In this document: positions 46,902 to 57,476 of the stretch, one piece after another
Position numbering within the stretch: the first letter of the stretch is position 1
Layout: each line of letters opens with the position of its first letter
DNA from: Eremophila alpestris peregrina
Taxonomy: Eukaryota; Chordata; Aves; Passeriformes; Alaudidae
DNA: 64,000 nt
Direction: 5' to 3'
NCBI GenBank assembly: GCA_009792885.1
Contig: WMCF01000066.1
Location: 2,129,429-2,193,428, forward strand
Notes under the pieces: model-generated
Seen by the model: only the letters and a program-made list of their open reading frames with translations
Told to the model about the DNA's origin: nothing
Database searches by the model: none
Position numbers and translations under genes: made by a program

Positions 46902-47780
46902 ATCCTCTGCAATAAAATTGGTGACATAAAAAAAGGACTTGCAGTGCCAGTGTCTTCCCACCACCCCCTCCCCTTTTTTTTTTTTTTTTTTTTATTTGAG
47001 GACATATGGGAGGGGCTGATTCAGAAGCCAAGTTTATAATATTTTTTTTGGGGGGGTGGAGGAGAGGGGAAAATGACTTTAAGTTACAATGGGAATTTTC
47101 AGAGCCTCCTTCTGGGGAGAGCAGCCATTTTCAAAAGTGACTTCATTTCCAGAGCTGGCTTCCCTCCCAGTATTTGAACAAGCAAGCAAAAGAGGAGTTC
47201 AGAAACTAAATGGGTTTCAAAGTTTGCCTTGATTGGTTTCAAATTTAACAGCCCTAAACCAGACTTTAGAATTCCAGGCAAATTTGAGGCTGGTTCATTT
47301 TATCAGGCTGCAAATCCTGAACCTGAGCTCACCGGGCAGGGATGACCCTGCAGGAGAAGCTTCACACACAATCCTGGTACTGACAGGGAACCTGGGCAAC
47401 CTCACCCTGCACATCTGTGCATTGAACACCACGAGGCTCTAGTGTGGACTTTTACAGGGGTTAAAATGTTTTGCCACCCTTCCCTGGGATACACTTTTGT
47501 GGCAATCCCTAAGGGCCACATCCAGCCACCTTAAATCCCTTTCCAGTCACCTTAAATCCCTTTCCAGTCCATGGACCCTGTGATGGGAGGAGCAAGGGGA
47601 CATTTAAGAGCAATTCAGACTCCAGTAAAGCACCAGCTGGAGACACAGGGACGGAGGAGACTCGAGGGCAGGAACAGTCTCTGTATTCCCGTCTTTAAGA
47701 GCAGATAACGTTGTTTTCTTAACGTTGGGAAGATAAATCGGCTGCCGGTGGTTCAGAGGCTCCGACACTCGGGATCTGCA
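46902..47780. other. unique DNA with low-complexity tracts
   Basis: A T-run of about 20 follows a C-rich tract at 46,962-46,993, and a T8G7 junction lies at 47,042-47,057. A 21-bp unit (caccttaaatccctttccagt) is tandemly repeated twice at about 47,528-47,569. Confidence 0.6.
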
Positions 47781-47827
47781 GCCCAATTCCCAATTCCCAA
47801 TTCCCAATTCCCAATCCCCAATCCCCC
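47781..47827. repeat. 7-bp microsatellite (CAATTCC)n
   Basis: About five to six units of caattcc, decaying to caatccc at the 3' end. Confidence 0.92.
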
Positions 47828-47879
47828 CGAGGGCTGTTCAGGGCACTTCTCACCCATTACGGCTGTTTGGTTATCAGGA

Positions 47880-48260
47880 GAAGCTTTCCCATGGATTTTC
47901 CCTGCTCGGACTGTCAATCCCCCTGATTTTGCTGGGTCAATCCCTGAGCCTTGGAGGGAGCTGCAAACGCCAGGTCGCAGCGTGTGGCTGGGGGAAGGAG
48001 GTTCCGCGGGCAGGGTGCGAACAGCTGGAGCTGCAGACAGATGCGCAGCACGGCACTGACCTCACGGTGCCTCCCGTCAGCTCCCGCCGGTGCCGCAGCA
48101 CAGATAAGTCACTAACGACGCTGTTTAAATGACTCTTGGCAGCGAGAACAACACCGAGGGCCTCGGTGAAGAGTCGCTCTTTATTTGTCAGAACAGCAGA
48201 GCCAGTTAATTTATTTCATTTCCGCGTTATTGCTGTCCCTGGGGTGGGATGCACGGAGGG
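47880..48260. promoter_or_regulatory. CpG-rich patch, possible CpG island or regulatory element
   Basis: I count about 21 CpG in 47,941-48,240, against a few per 300 bp in most of the window. GC is moderately raised. It is repeat-free and includes a nested stem at 48,131-48,175. No transcript or exon is visible, so promoter activity is only a possibility. Confidence 0.35.
48131..48175. repeat. nested stem-loop inside the CpG-rich patch
   Basis: Outer arms gactctt (48,131-48,137) and aagagtc (48,169-48,175). Inner arms caccgag (48,152-48,158) and ctcggtg (48,162-48,168) close a 3-nt loop. The 3' side is contiguous; the 5' side carries a 14-nt bulge. Confidence 0.6.
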
Positions 48261-48915
48261 GAGGAGCTGCTTTCCAAGCCTCCTGGGCTGGATGTTCATG
48301 TCCAAGAACGTGATGGAGCCCCACACCTCCATCTCCTCATATCACATCCTGGGTTTTAAAGGGATTTTTTACATGTTTCTGGTGGAAAGGGGGGATTGAC
48401 AACCACAGGAGAGAGCAGGGAAGCTGCCCTGCTCTGACACAGAGGGACTGGCTCAGTCCCTGCCTCTCCCAGGAGGGGATTTAGGCTGCTGGGTGGCCTC
48501 TGGTCAGACTGGCATCCCAAAGAGCAGCTCCTTGGAGAGCTCTGCCAGCGATCCTGCTGGCCAGAAATGGAATTAAACAACAAAATCGATGCCTGGTCTC
48601 CAGGTGGCATCACAAGAAGAGAAAGGAAAGACAACAACCCATCCCTCGATGACAGAAACCTCAGTCCAAACTTCCCAAGGCTTCAGGAGCCTCCTGTTTT
48701 CCTGCTTTCCTGTTTACCCTGGATGTCTCCTGCTTCTTTGGATTTCAGCCTCTGCAGTGCACAAGCTTTTTGCAGAGGAGCAAACTCCAGCTCTGGGCTT
48801 TTTGTTCCAAAATAAGAATATCTAAAGCCAGCAGCTGGCAGATGCCTTTGTAAGGAGCAGAAGAGGCTGATATGAGGCTGTGGTGTGGGTGCAGTGAAAG
48901 GGCACTGGGACTGCA
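48261..48915. other. unique non-coding DNA
   Basis: No feature supported. Confidence 0.5.
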
Positions 48916-49110
48916 ATGGGGAGAGCAGGTTCTGGGGTATCTGGGTCTAATTCCNNNNNNNNNNNNNNNNNNNNNNNNNNNNNNNNNNNNNNNNNNNNNN
49001 NNNNNNNNNNNNNNNNNNNNNNNNNNNNNNNNNNTCCTGTTTCACCTCACAGATGGGGAGAGCAGGTTCTGGGGTATCTGGGCCTAATTCCTTCCTGTTT
49101 CACCTCACAA
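48916..49110. repeat. 58-bp tandem repeat interrupted by the assembly gap
   Basis: A full 58-bp unit lies at 49,053-49,110. The first 39 bp of a unit lie left of the gap (48,916-48,954, one mismatch) and the last 18 bp of a unit lie right of it (49,035-49,052). The gap therefore sits inside an array of at least three units. Confidence 0.88.
48955..49034. other. assembly gap, 80 N
   Basis: Run of 80 undetermined bases. The spacing between matching unit starts (137 bp) is not a multiple of 58, so the stated length is not the true one unless units vary in length. Confidence 0.99.
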
Positions 49111-50273
49111 AGGTCACCCTTTCCCCCTCAGCCTCCACATCTGCAGGGATGCCATGGAATCCCAGATGATGGATTGCCAGGCTGCCCCACCAAATGGTGA
49201 GAATGAAGTGGTGCCTGTAAAGCACGTTGGGAGACAGGGCTGACAGGCAGTATACAACTGCAAACTCTATTAGATCACTGCACCATCCCCTGGGCCAAAA
49301 AGCTGCCTTTGCAGAAAAGATCCAGACACAGAACATGTCATTAAGTGAGGATGGCTGACAGTAGTTCAGCTGCATAGAGATGTTAAATAGTAATAATAAT
49401 GAAACAAAGCTCAGCGTTTGAGGACGCTGTACCTCTTCAAAGCACTTCACCAAAACGTTCACTGATTGTACCCAAAATAAATTGCTCCCAGCTGCTGGAG
49501 ATCCATGAGGTATTCACAAGAAATGGATGGAGCCTCATCCATCCTGGATCAGGCCGGGGGTGCATGTGTTAGAGTGCAATCAAGAGCTCAAAGGAAATAA
49601 CTCACAGGGAGTTGAGTGCTCTCCTGCACACCTCAAAATTGGGTTTATTGTCAGAGAAAGCAGCAGAAGCCTGAGCTCTGTCCTCTCACTGCAGAAAAAA
49701 ATTGTGACAGAGCCAAAGCCTTCATTCAAAGTTCAATGTCATCCTTGAAAGCTCCTATTTCAACTCCATCTCAGCAGAAATAGCTCTGTGCCAGGCACCT
49801 TGAGGCATTTGTGGTGTTGAGACACAACCAAGGGAACACAGATTTGGCTCTCTTGTGCTAAACACAGCAAACTCCCCCAACAACTCCTTCCTCACTCATC
49901 TGTCTTAATTTAATGTGCATTTCACTGCTGCAGTTCCACATGATGTCAAAGGATTCAGACTGTCTCCCCTGACCACCTCCCATCCATGACTTAGGAATCA
50001 TCCCAGCCCTCCTCTCACAGCTTAAAAAGCCCTTTCAGGTGCACAGAAGAATAATTGTAGCTTCAAGTGCCAGGTAACAAACGCCCTCAAAAGAGCAGCA
50101 GGGCTCTGGTACCTAAATAAAGTGCTCTTCCCACAGTTACTGGCTGGCTTTCCAACACTGGAGCCAGTTCCTGGCCTGTTCCCTGCCAGGCACCTGCATG
50201 GAGAGACTCCTGAAAGATCTGGCAGCTGCAAGGAGCATTCAGGTAGAAAAGGCTGATGTTCCCTCACTTGCAG
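49111..50273. other. mostly unique DNA, possible ancient repeat at 49,200-49,470
   Basis: 'gtaaagcacgttgggagaca' and 'ggcagtatacaactgcaaac' near 49,218, with 'taataataat' and 'ttcaaagcacttcac' near 49,390-49,450, recall old amniote interspersed repeats ending in 'aaagcgctttgg' and '(att)n'. Weak. Confidence 0.3.
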
Positions 50274-50675
50274 TGATGCCACCTAGAACAGAGGCCAAAG
50301 TTAGAGAATAATGTGGGTGTTTATTAAAGGCCTTTAACAGCTGCACCTTGGGCAGTCAGAGCCCCCCAGAGGCTGAAGCCACGATGGACAATGGTCACGA
50401 GCTTTATAAATTATAAATTTGGTCTATTTGCATATTAATCCTCCAATTACAGCTTGAGGTAATGAAGTCATTTACCCCCAGTTTGCCCCTCCCCAATTCC
50501 CTTTTGTTTGCACTTTTCAGGGCCTGAGGCTGTTGGGTGTCCTTGAGTTCCAGAGGGATTGTTCTGTCTGACCAAAGTGTGAAGACAGGAGCCAACACTT
50601 CCTGTGGAGTTTGGAGTTATGCACTAATGCAGCACAGGGTTTGGAAAATATAAAGGCTAAAATCTTAATGCATCA
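50274..50675 (-). mobile_element. solo LTR, TGATGCC family, 402 bp
   Basis: Minus-strand sense. The plus strand starts tgatgcc (50,274) and ends tgcatca (one change from ggcatca). Flanking tetramers gcag and acag differ at one base, consistent with an aged 4-bp target duplication. Octamer ATGCAAAT (complement at 50,426-50,433), TATAAA (complement at 50,403-50,408) and AATAAA (complement near 50,319) are all kept. Confidence 0.87.
50403..50433 (-). promoter_or_regulatory. LTR core promoter: octamer plus TATA box
   Basis: Minus strand: ATGCAAAT at 50,426-50,433, then a double TATA region (aatttataatttataaagc). Same arrangement as in the 15.9-kb LTR, with about 17 bp between octamer and the downstream TATAAA. 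Confidence 0.55.
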
Positions 50676-51045
50676 ACAGGCACTGCTGATCTCAGCCCTG
50701 TGCTCACCACTGCCCCACTTTGTGGTTCTGCTGCGCTCCCTGAGGGCAGAGGTTGGAGGAAAACAAGCCTGGAAATCCCAAACCCAACCAAGAGCTTGGC
50801 CTTCAGCCCACCCCTTCCAAACCCCAAGGGGTTTGCCCAGCACACAGAGATGATGCTGACCTCAGAGCAGGGTGCAGTGCCCCAGGGAAGGATGGGGCAT
50901 GCCCAGGGGGGAATGGCACACAGGGCACCACCCTTGATAAAACCTGCACAATCCAAACCAATCCAAACCAAGAGGCCCAGCAGAACATTTTGGGGGATGA
51001 GCCCAAATGACCATCACCATGGAGAGATGAGAAGCAGGCCAGGAA
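50676..51045. other. unique non-coding DNA
   Basis: A 10-bp unit (atccaaacca) is doubled near 50,950. No exon supported. Confidence 0.5.
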
Positions 51046-51125
51046 CAACACAAATCAGGAGCTTTCCAGATCCAGTGGAGAAGGAATAACACAAATCAGG
51101 AGCTCTCCAGATGCCAGTGGATAAG
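51046..51125. repeat. two-copy tandem repeat, about 40-43 bp
   Basis: 'aacacaaatcaggagctttc' with 'cagatccagtggagaagga' is followed by 'aacacaaatcaggagctctc' with 'cagatgccagtggataaga'. The second copy is a little longer. Confidence 0.85.
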
Positions 51126-53153
51126 ATCAAGGCAGAGCAGCCAGCCCTGCACCCACAGGGAGCTCCTGTCAGACACCAGAGAAGCCAAGGCTTGGTGGGA
51201 AAGGGGAACAGCAGAGCAAGAGTGAGAACACACTGCCACAGGCAAGGGAAGAGCAAAGCAACCCTTGATTTCCTTTCATACTAAAGCTCAGAGCATGCAG
51301 AGTCTCACAGGAGCTTTGGATTCAGCCTTCCCCACCCTGTGCGGGAGACATCCTGCCACCCATGGTCACCATCCCCACAAATCCTGAGTGAGTGCCTTAC
51401 AAATGGAGCCCCAGCAGGCTCCAGCACTGCCCTGGGTGCTGGAAGCAGCAAACCAGTTAAAGATGAGCTATTCAAAAGCAGGAGCAGCCTGGGATGCTTT
51501 GCTCAGCTCTTCTCACCCGAGGAAAGCACCACAAGACATTTCTCTGCTGTGCCCCCACTTCACACACACCCACTCAGAAGTGGGATTTTGTTTTTCAAGC
51601 CACATTTTAGAGAGGGGTCACCACATCCATCGGGTGTTTGAGGCTCCCCAAGAAGGGAATCACACCCTCACACCCTGCTACAGCTCCACTGGGTCTGTGT
51701 GGGTTGTTTTCAGGAAACTTTAAACAATGCCCACATCATTTTGAGGGCATGAGCATGAAAACAGGGCTGAAACTCTCATCCCTACCTTATGATGGTATAA
51801 AATATCCTCAGAATATCAGCTTGAGCTGTTGGGGCTGCTCTGATGTGAGGGGACAGTGCTGCACTGGACAGAGGGATGCTGGAAGGGACACTCAGGATCT
51901 TGCTCAAACCCCCTTTTTAAGCAGCTCTGGCATTTGGGATTTGCAGCATAAAAGCTCTGACAGGCTGTCAGCAGGCTGCAGTCAAGCTTGAAGCACAGCT
52001 TAAAAAAATAGATGTGTGTGGGGCATCAGAGTGGGGAGAGCCCAGAGCAGCTGGAAATCAGCACTGGGACAGGTTGGTAGAGCTCCATGGGAGCTGCCAG
52101 GGCAGGGATGAGCAGTGCCCAGTGCCCCTGGAGCCAGGGAGGGTCACACAGACCAGTCTGAGGAGCTTCTTGGGGCCACCCCAAGTGCTCCAGGCACGGA
52201 GCAGGGAGGAGAAACACGGGAGGGCAGAGCACACACAGCACCTGCTGAGGCTGTGCCTGGATCCAGCCAGCTCTGTCAGCCTCTCACTTGGAAAAAAAAA
52301 GCCACCACTAACACACTTTCTCCCATCCAAGGCTCTCTCCTTCCCCTCTGAGCTCATTCATGGCTCAGGCCCTGGGACAGCTGCAGGGTTGCCAAGTCCC
52401 CCCAGCTCAGAGAAGCACAGAGCAACACGATCAGGATGATGGCTGGGCCAGCTGTTGGAAACCTCTGCAGGACTCCAAACAGCTCAAGGCAGAGCAGGGG
52501 AAAACAATAAACCAGCAGAAAGCCCCTCATTCCTCCCCTCTGCCTGCACGTTGTGGTCTCATTGTTACCACCAGCCCTCAGTGGCCAAGTGAGCCCTGGC
52601 CAAGATGACAGCTCATTATGAATATTTTAAAAATACACTGGGTGGGGACTAAGGAGCCCTGGGAACAGGCAGTGGATTTTTTCACACCTAAGTGATTGTT
52701 TTGAATGCAGCTCAGGTCAATAGAAGTGACCTCCATCCTGGCTGGGAGCAGTGCCAGGAGTGAAGCTCCCCCTCCAAGCATCGTCAGAGCCACACTGAGG
52801 TTCTCCAAGAAGCTTTAGGAGGGCTCATACACATTTTTATACAGGCTCTGCCTCTAAGAGCTGCCTGACTGAGCAAGCTAAACCCAGAGGCAGAATCCCC
52901 TCTCTGCAAAAAAAAACCCTAAACAACTATTTAACAGCAGAGTTCTGCAACAAACCCCAGAAACTCATTCAAAACCACGATTTTGTTTAAATGAGAGCAC
53001 ATTGAAGCAGGGAACAATGCCCCTGTGTAACTTATAGGAAGAATGTTGTCTTCTCTTGGTGGCTCACACAGTGGGCCACCAAATGTCCTCAGCCAAGGGA
53101 CATGGAGAGGATGGGGAAGAACAGGATATCTGCTCCCTGGATAACTGGGGGAT
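51126..53153. other. unique non-coding DNA
   Basis: No TE or exon supported. Several 100-140 codon frames (51,339-52,439) overlap in different registers. Confidence 0.5.
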
Positions 53154-53334
53154 GTGGGAAATACTAAAAGTAAGAAGGCTTTCAGGAGCCCAAGACTCAC
53201 ACTATTGTTTCATGTCCTTGCTTGCTGTATTTTTGTATCTTCTTCTGCTTTTCACAGCTAGCTCTAAATTCTCTGTTCTTTCTCTGCCTGCTTTCTCAGC
53301 TCCTAAAAGCCTTCTTACCTTTAGTACTTCCCAC
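53154..53334. mobile_element. 181-bp element with 36-bp inverted ends, possible MITE
   Basis: Left arm 53,154-53,189 (starts gtgggaaatactaaaagtaa) and right arm 53,299-53,334 (ends cctttagtacttcccac) are reverse complements at 33 of 36 positions. The spacer is 109 bp. The 8 bp outside each end are tgggggat and agggggac, 6 of 8 equal, which could be a decayed hAT-type 8-bp target duplication. All three mismatches become G-U pairs in a minus-strand transcript. No transposase nearby; a non-mobile stem-loop is the alternative. Confidence 0.55.
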
Positions 53335-54175
53335 AGGGGGACAGAAACAACAAAATCCAACAGTTAAGAAAGGAAAACGGGATTTCAGGACACAAATACC
53401 CACAGGACTCTCACAGACAGCAGCTGGGGTTTGACTCTGGCTTGTTCTTCCCAACAAAACAAAAAAAGGGAACAAAATTGACTAAAAGTGCCCAAGCACC
53501 AGGCCCTGCATGAGCCACCCCTGCCCAGGATGGGGGACACATCTGGGATGCCACAAACACTGGGGATGGTGAGAGGGGACATCGAGGGAAGCTGAGGAAG
53601 AGCAGCAGCACTCAGGCAAGGACACGGTATTTTCTCAGCATTCTCACCTTCCTGCAGCCCCACAACCTTCCAGGCTGTTTCCAGCAGGCAGGACAAGGAC
53701 TTGAGGCTGATTTGAGTTTGAAGGCAGCAGCAGGGATCATTCTGCTGTCCCTGTTTCCCTCTGCTCTGTCTGGCAGGGCTGTGCAGGGGCCACTCACTGC
53801 TCCCACAGTGCCCACACCAAAGCCTGGGAATTCCCCTCGAGATTTCTGGTGCCTCTGGGATGAGAAGGGGGCCAGGTTAATTTTGCACTGCAGCCCATCA
53901 CCAGCCTCACAGGTGCCCTGAGCCCCCCTGAGCATCAGGAGGAACCCCCACACCCCTCCAGGGGAGCTGCAGGGCCTGAGCTGGCAGCTCTGGTTAATTC
54001 TGCTCAAGGCACATCTGGGGAGGCAAAGCCAAAGGTGATGCTTCCCTGCACAGCCTGGAAATGAGGTTGCAAGGCCAAGAAACCAGAGGGGATGGAGTTC
54101 CATGGGGATGCCTCCTGAGCTGTCCCCACCAAGGCACAGAGGTGTTCCTGTGTCACCCTGAATTTTTAAGCCCTT
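53335..54175. other. unique non-coding DNA
   Basis: The 196-codon minus frame at 53,612-54,202 has no recognised domain. No repeat seen. Confidence 0.5.
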
Positions 54176-54445
54176 GGAGTCAGTTTTCCCATGGGTTTTC
54201 ATGTAAATAACTGGTGCTGTTTTCTAACTAATTTGGAAGTTTACATTCTTCTTAGTGAGATGGATTTCCTTGACAAGCATGTGTATTAACCAGTGTGTGT
54301 GTAGAGGTGGGAATTTTCTCACCCAATTAGAACCTTTTCCTCCTCTTGTAGAAAATATTCCTGATTTTGAATAAATTCCTCTTTCTTTTCTTTTCCCTCG
54401 TGATTGCTGTGTCGTGCCGTTCTTTTGTGTAACAGTGTGACATTC
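54176..54445 (+). mobile_element. candidate LTR 3' part, third family
   Basis: 'aaatattcctgattttgaat' then 'aaattcctctttcttttc' and 'cgtgattgctgtgtcgtgcc' then 'gttcttttgtgtaacagtgt' gives the order TATA-poor U3, AATAAA (about 54,369), T-rich U5, as in avian ERV LTRs from memory. The 5' border is not defined and there is no other copy here. Confidence 0.4.
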
Positions 54446-56708
54446 CTGTGCAGTTTTTACTCCTCTTTCCAGTCCAGCACTTCACCCTGGTGTGTGACAA
54501 TCCCAGACAGTTCCAAGTGGGAACAGGGAAAAGGAAGGGTCTGCACCTCTGCTCATCAGGAGACTCTTGGCTTTTCAGAGGAGCACTCACAGCACACGGA
54601 ATCCAGCAAATCCATGGGCTGCCACATCCTCTCAGCACATCAACAGCTGAGAGTTCGTGATGAGAGAGTCTGCTCCAGCTGAACTCCTCCCTTCCTGTCC
54701 TTCTCCTTCCAGAAAGAGGGGCTCTCCCTTTGGAGAAGCCTCTCACCTACAGCAAAGGCTGCAGAGCCCCAAACAAGGGGTTTGGGTGGGAACAGGAGCC
54801 ACTACAGCCTCTTCACTGCTTTTCTTCACCCAGCCTCCAGCAGAAGCCTCCTGGCAGCTCATTCCAGCCCCAGCTCCCCATCCCAGGCTCACCCCACTGT
54901 CTCCAGGTGCAGGACACAGCACATTCCTGCCTCAACACCACTCCTGGGCAACTGGCTCCTTTCTCCTCCATTCCTGCTTCCTCTGGGGCTTTGCTGCATG
55001 CTCAGAAGACAGGACAGATGCAGAGGCTGCTGCAGCCCTGAGGGACAGCATTGCAGGATGAGGTAAGGCAGGAGGAAGTGGGTGCTCTGGGCTGAGGGGA
55101 ACCACGGCTCTGGCTGTTCCCAGGATCTGGAGGAAGTGAATTGATAAATACCAGAGCTGGACCTGAAGGAAAACTGGGCACTCACAGCCAAGAAAGCAGA
55201 GCTGCTTTAGGAGCAGCCCTGGCCTTTGTTGCACAACGTCCATGGAAAGCACTCGCTGTACTCACAGAGCAGGAGGCAGAGGAGGGATAAGCAGACTCAC
55301 ACCCCCTCACTCAGCCCAAAACACGGCTCAGCACAGTCCTGCAGCTTCCCACCTCCCAAAAATCACCCTCTGCAACAGCCAGCACTGCAGCTTGTCCCGT
55401 GCAGCTGCCCCTGAGGAACTCAGTGTGAGGAACTGCGAGATTCCAGGGGGCTCAGAGAAGTCCAAGGCACAGAGCATCCTGTAACTCTCAGTGTCTGACA
55501 GCCTCTGGAGCCTCAGGGGAGGGTCAGCAGCAACCAGCACCTCAAACTCTCTTTACAAAACAGTATTAAATACCCAGCCAACTGTGTGGTAAACTGAAAC
55601 CACAAACCCTGTAGCTGGAAGCTTCACAACAGTCAGCAACACAGCCTTGTGCTTCTCTGGACACTTGCAGTTAAAATTCAATAAAAGGAAAGTCCAGTTG
55701 GTTCACACCACCCGTAAGTTCAGCTAAACCCTCCCTCACCACACAAACAGCAACTCAGGAGATCCTCTGCTGTTGTGTGGCAGCTCAGGATGCTCTGTGA
55801 CAGAAAGGACCTGGGAACAGGGCAAAAGAAACGTGTAAGCCTTCAGAAAAATCAGGGTATAACACACTCACATCCTCCTTGCTGCTCCTCAAGCCTTTCA
55901 TCTCTGAGATCACTGAAGCTTCTTGCCACGAAAAGGACATCAAACAGGCAAGAGCTGCCTCTCTCAATCCTTCCCAGGAAAGCTCAGCTTCTCCTGAGCC
56001 TGATTTCTGTGACCTCGTGCCCTCCCACACCTGTGAGGACAGGTTAATTGGAGCCACAGGGTCACCCCTCCTTCTCTTTAGCTGGTGGTAGAGTTTACTT
56101 TGACAGCCCTCCTCCTCCTTCTCCTTTTCCTAAGGGATGCCTTTGAGATGCACTTTAAAGCCTCTGTGTGACACATGCAGGAAGATTTGGGAAGTTCTGT
56201 ATTTTTCCACTTCATTTCAAAAGCTTCATGAGGCTTAGAGAGCACTCAGGGAATTGCTGAGCCAAGAGAATCCTCTGAGCCACACTCGTGCCCCTTAACT
56301 CACCTGCACCTCCACAAAAGTGCACATTTCATTAACACAGATCACTGATGTGATTGTGACTGTGCACTGCCAGGTGCAGGACACAGCCCCAGCCTGTGTG
56401 TGTGCACCCCTGAGTGTGCAAGGGATCCCAGTCCCTTTGTGTTTGCCTTGGCCTGTGCTGGGCCAGGAGATATCCAGGCAAAGATAAACACCAGCCAGCT
56501 GCTGGGAGCCAGAGATATCTGCTGCTGAGCAGCTGTGGGGAGCTCCAGAGCACAGACCCCTGACCCCTCCACAACAGCCTGGCTCCTTTCAGATTCCTGC
56601 TTGTCAGGAAAAGGCTGGGACTGATGGCAGGAGGCTCTGAAATCACCTGGTGAGGAGAAGCTGTTGCCCAAAAGCCCATCCCTTTCCCATCACCTCATGC
56701 ACAGCCAT
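54446..56708. other. unique non-coding DNA
   Basis: About 2.3 kb without a recognised TE. Frames of 90-134 codons at 54,657-55,252 overlap in four or more registers on both strands. Confidence 0.5.
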
Positions 56709-57185
56709 TGATGCCTTGGGAAGGCTGAGCTGGAACAGAGACTGGACAGAGCTGGAGAATAGAGGAGATATTTATTGAAAGGCTCTGGGATACACCTTGG
56801 GCAGGAGAAGAGCCTGGCCAGGGCTGCACCCAAGGTGGACTCAGAATGATCACAAAATGGACCCAAAATGGTCACAAAATGGACCCATGGTCTCAAGGTC
56901 TCACACTTTTACAAGTTTTGGTCCATTTGTATATTGGGGTTAATTGTCCAATTCCAGCTTCAGGTTATGAAGTCCCATCCTTCCTGTTTCTCCCTTTAGC
57001 CCACTCTTGTTTGTGCTTTTGGGGCTGAAACTTGTTCTCCTTGTCCTTGGTCTCCAGCAGGAAAAGGATTTGTTTTGTCCTTGTACTCTGTGAAGAGAAC
57101 TTATTAACACTTAATATGAGGCTCAGAACTGCACCCAAGGCAGCACAGAATCTGAAAACCATAAAAGCTAAAACTTCAGGCATCA
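56709..57185 (-). mobile_element. solo LTR, TGATGCC family, 477 bp, best preserved
   Basis: The plus strand starts tgatgcc (56,709) and ends ggcatca (57,179-57,185), perfect 7-bp inverted termini. Flanking 4-bp repeat ccat at 56,705-56,708 and 57,186-57,189. AATAAA on the minus strand (complement near 56,772). The TATA box is mutated to TGTAAA-like and the octamer to ATACAAAT. A 21-bp unit near 56,848-56,885 is duplicated, making this copy about 32 bp longer than the 15.9-kb one. Confidence 0.92.
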
Positions 57186-57476
57186 CCATGATTCATTCTT
57201 GCAAAGCTTTTGGAATCTAGGAAGGAATAGCAAAAAGACTCTTCTCTCCTGGTTTACCAGAACCAAACACTCCAGAACAAGGTGCTGTGGGTGTTTCACT
57301 TGGAGATCTTGGCAAATGGGCTCTTCTCTCCCAGTACAGGCATCCAGCAAATGGCAGACTTGTTCTGGGAGAGGAGAAGCTGGAAAAGGGGTTTTGGAAT
57401 AAGAATGGGGCTGATACATGGGGAAGAAGAAAAAAATTATTACCCCTTCATATCAAGAGGGAACAGAATGATGGAC
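57186..57476. other. short unique spacer
   Basis: No feature supported. Confidence 0.5.

Noticed and set aside
46962..46993. Poly-T run after a C-rich tract as a retrocopy tail
   Set aside because: No AATAAA at a plausible distance on the minus strand and no identifiable mRNA-like sequence beside it.
48872..49200. Two open frames spanning the assembly gap
   Set aside because: They exist only because undetermined bases contain no stop codons.
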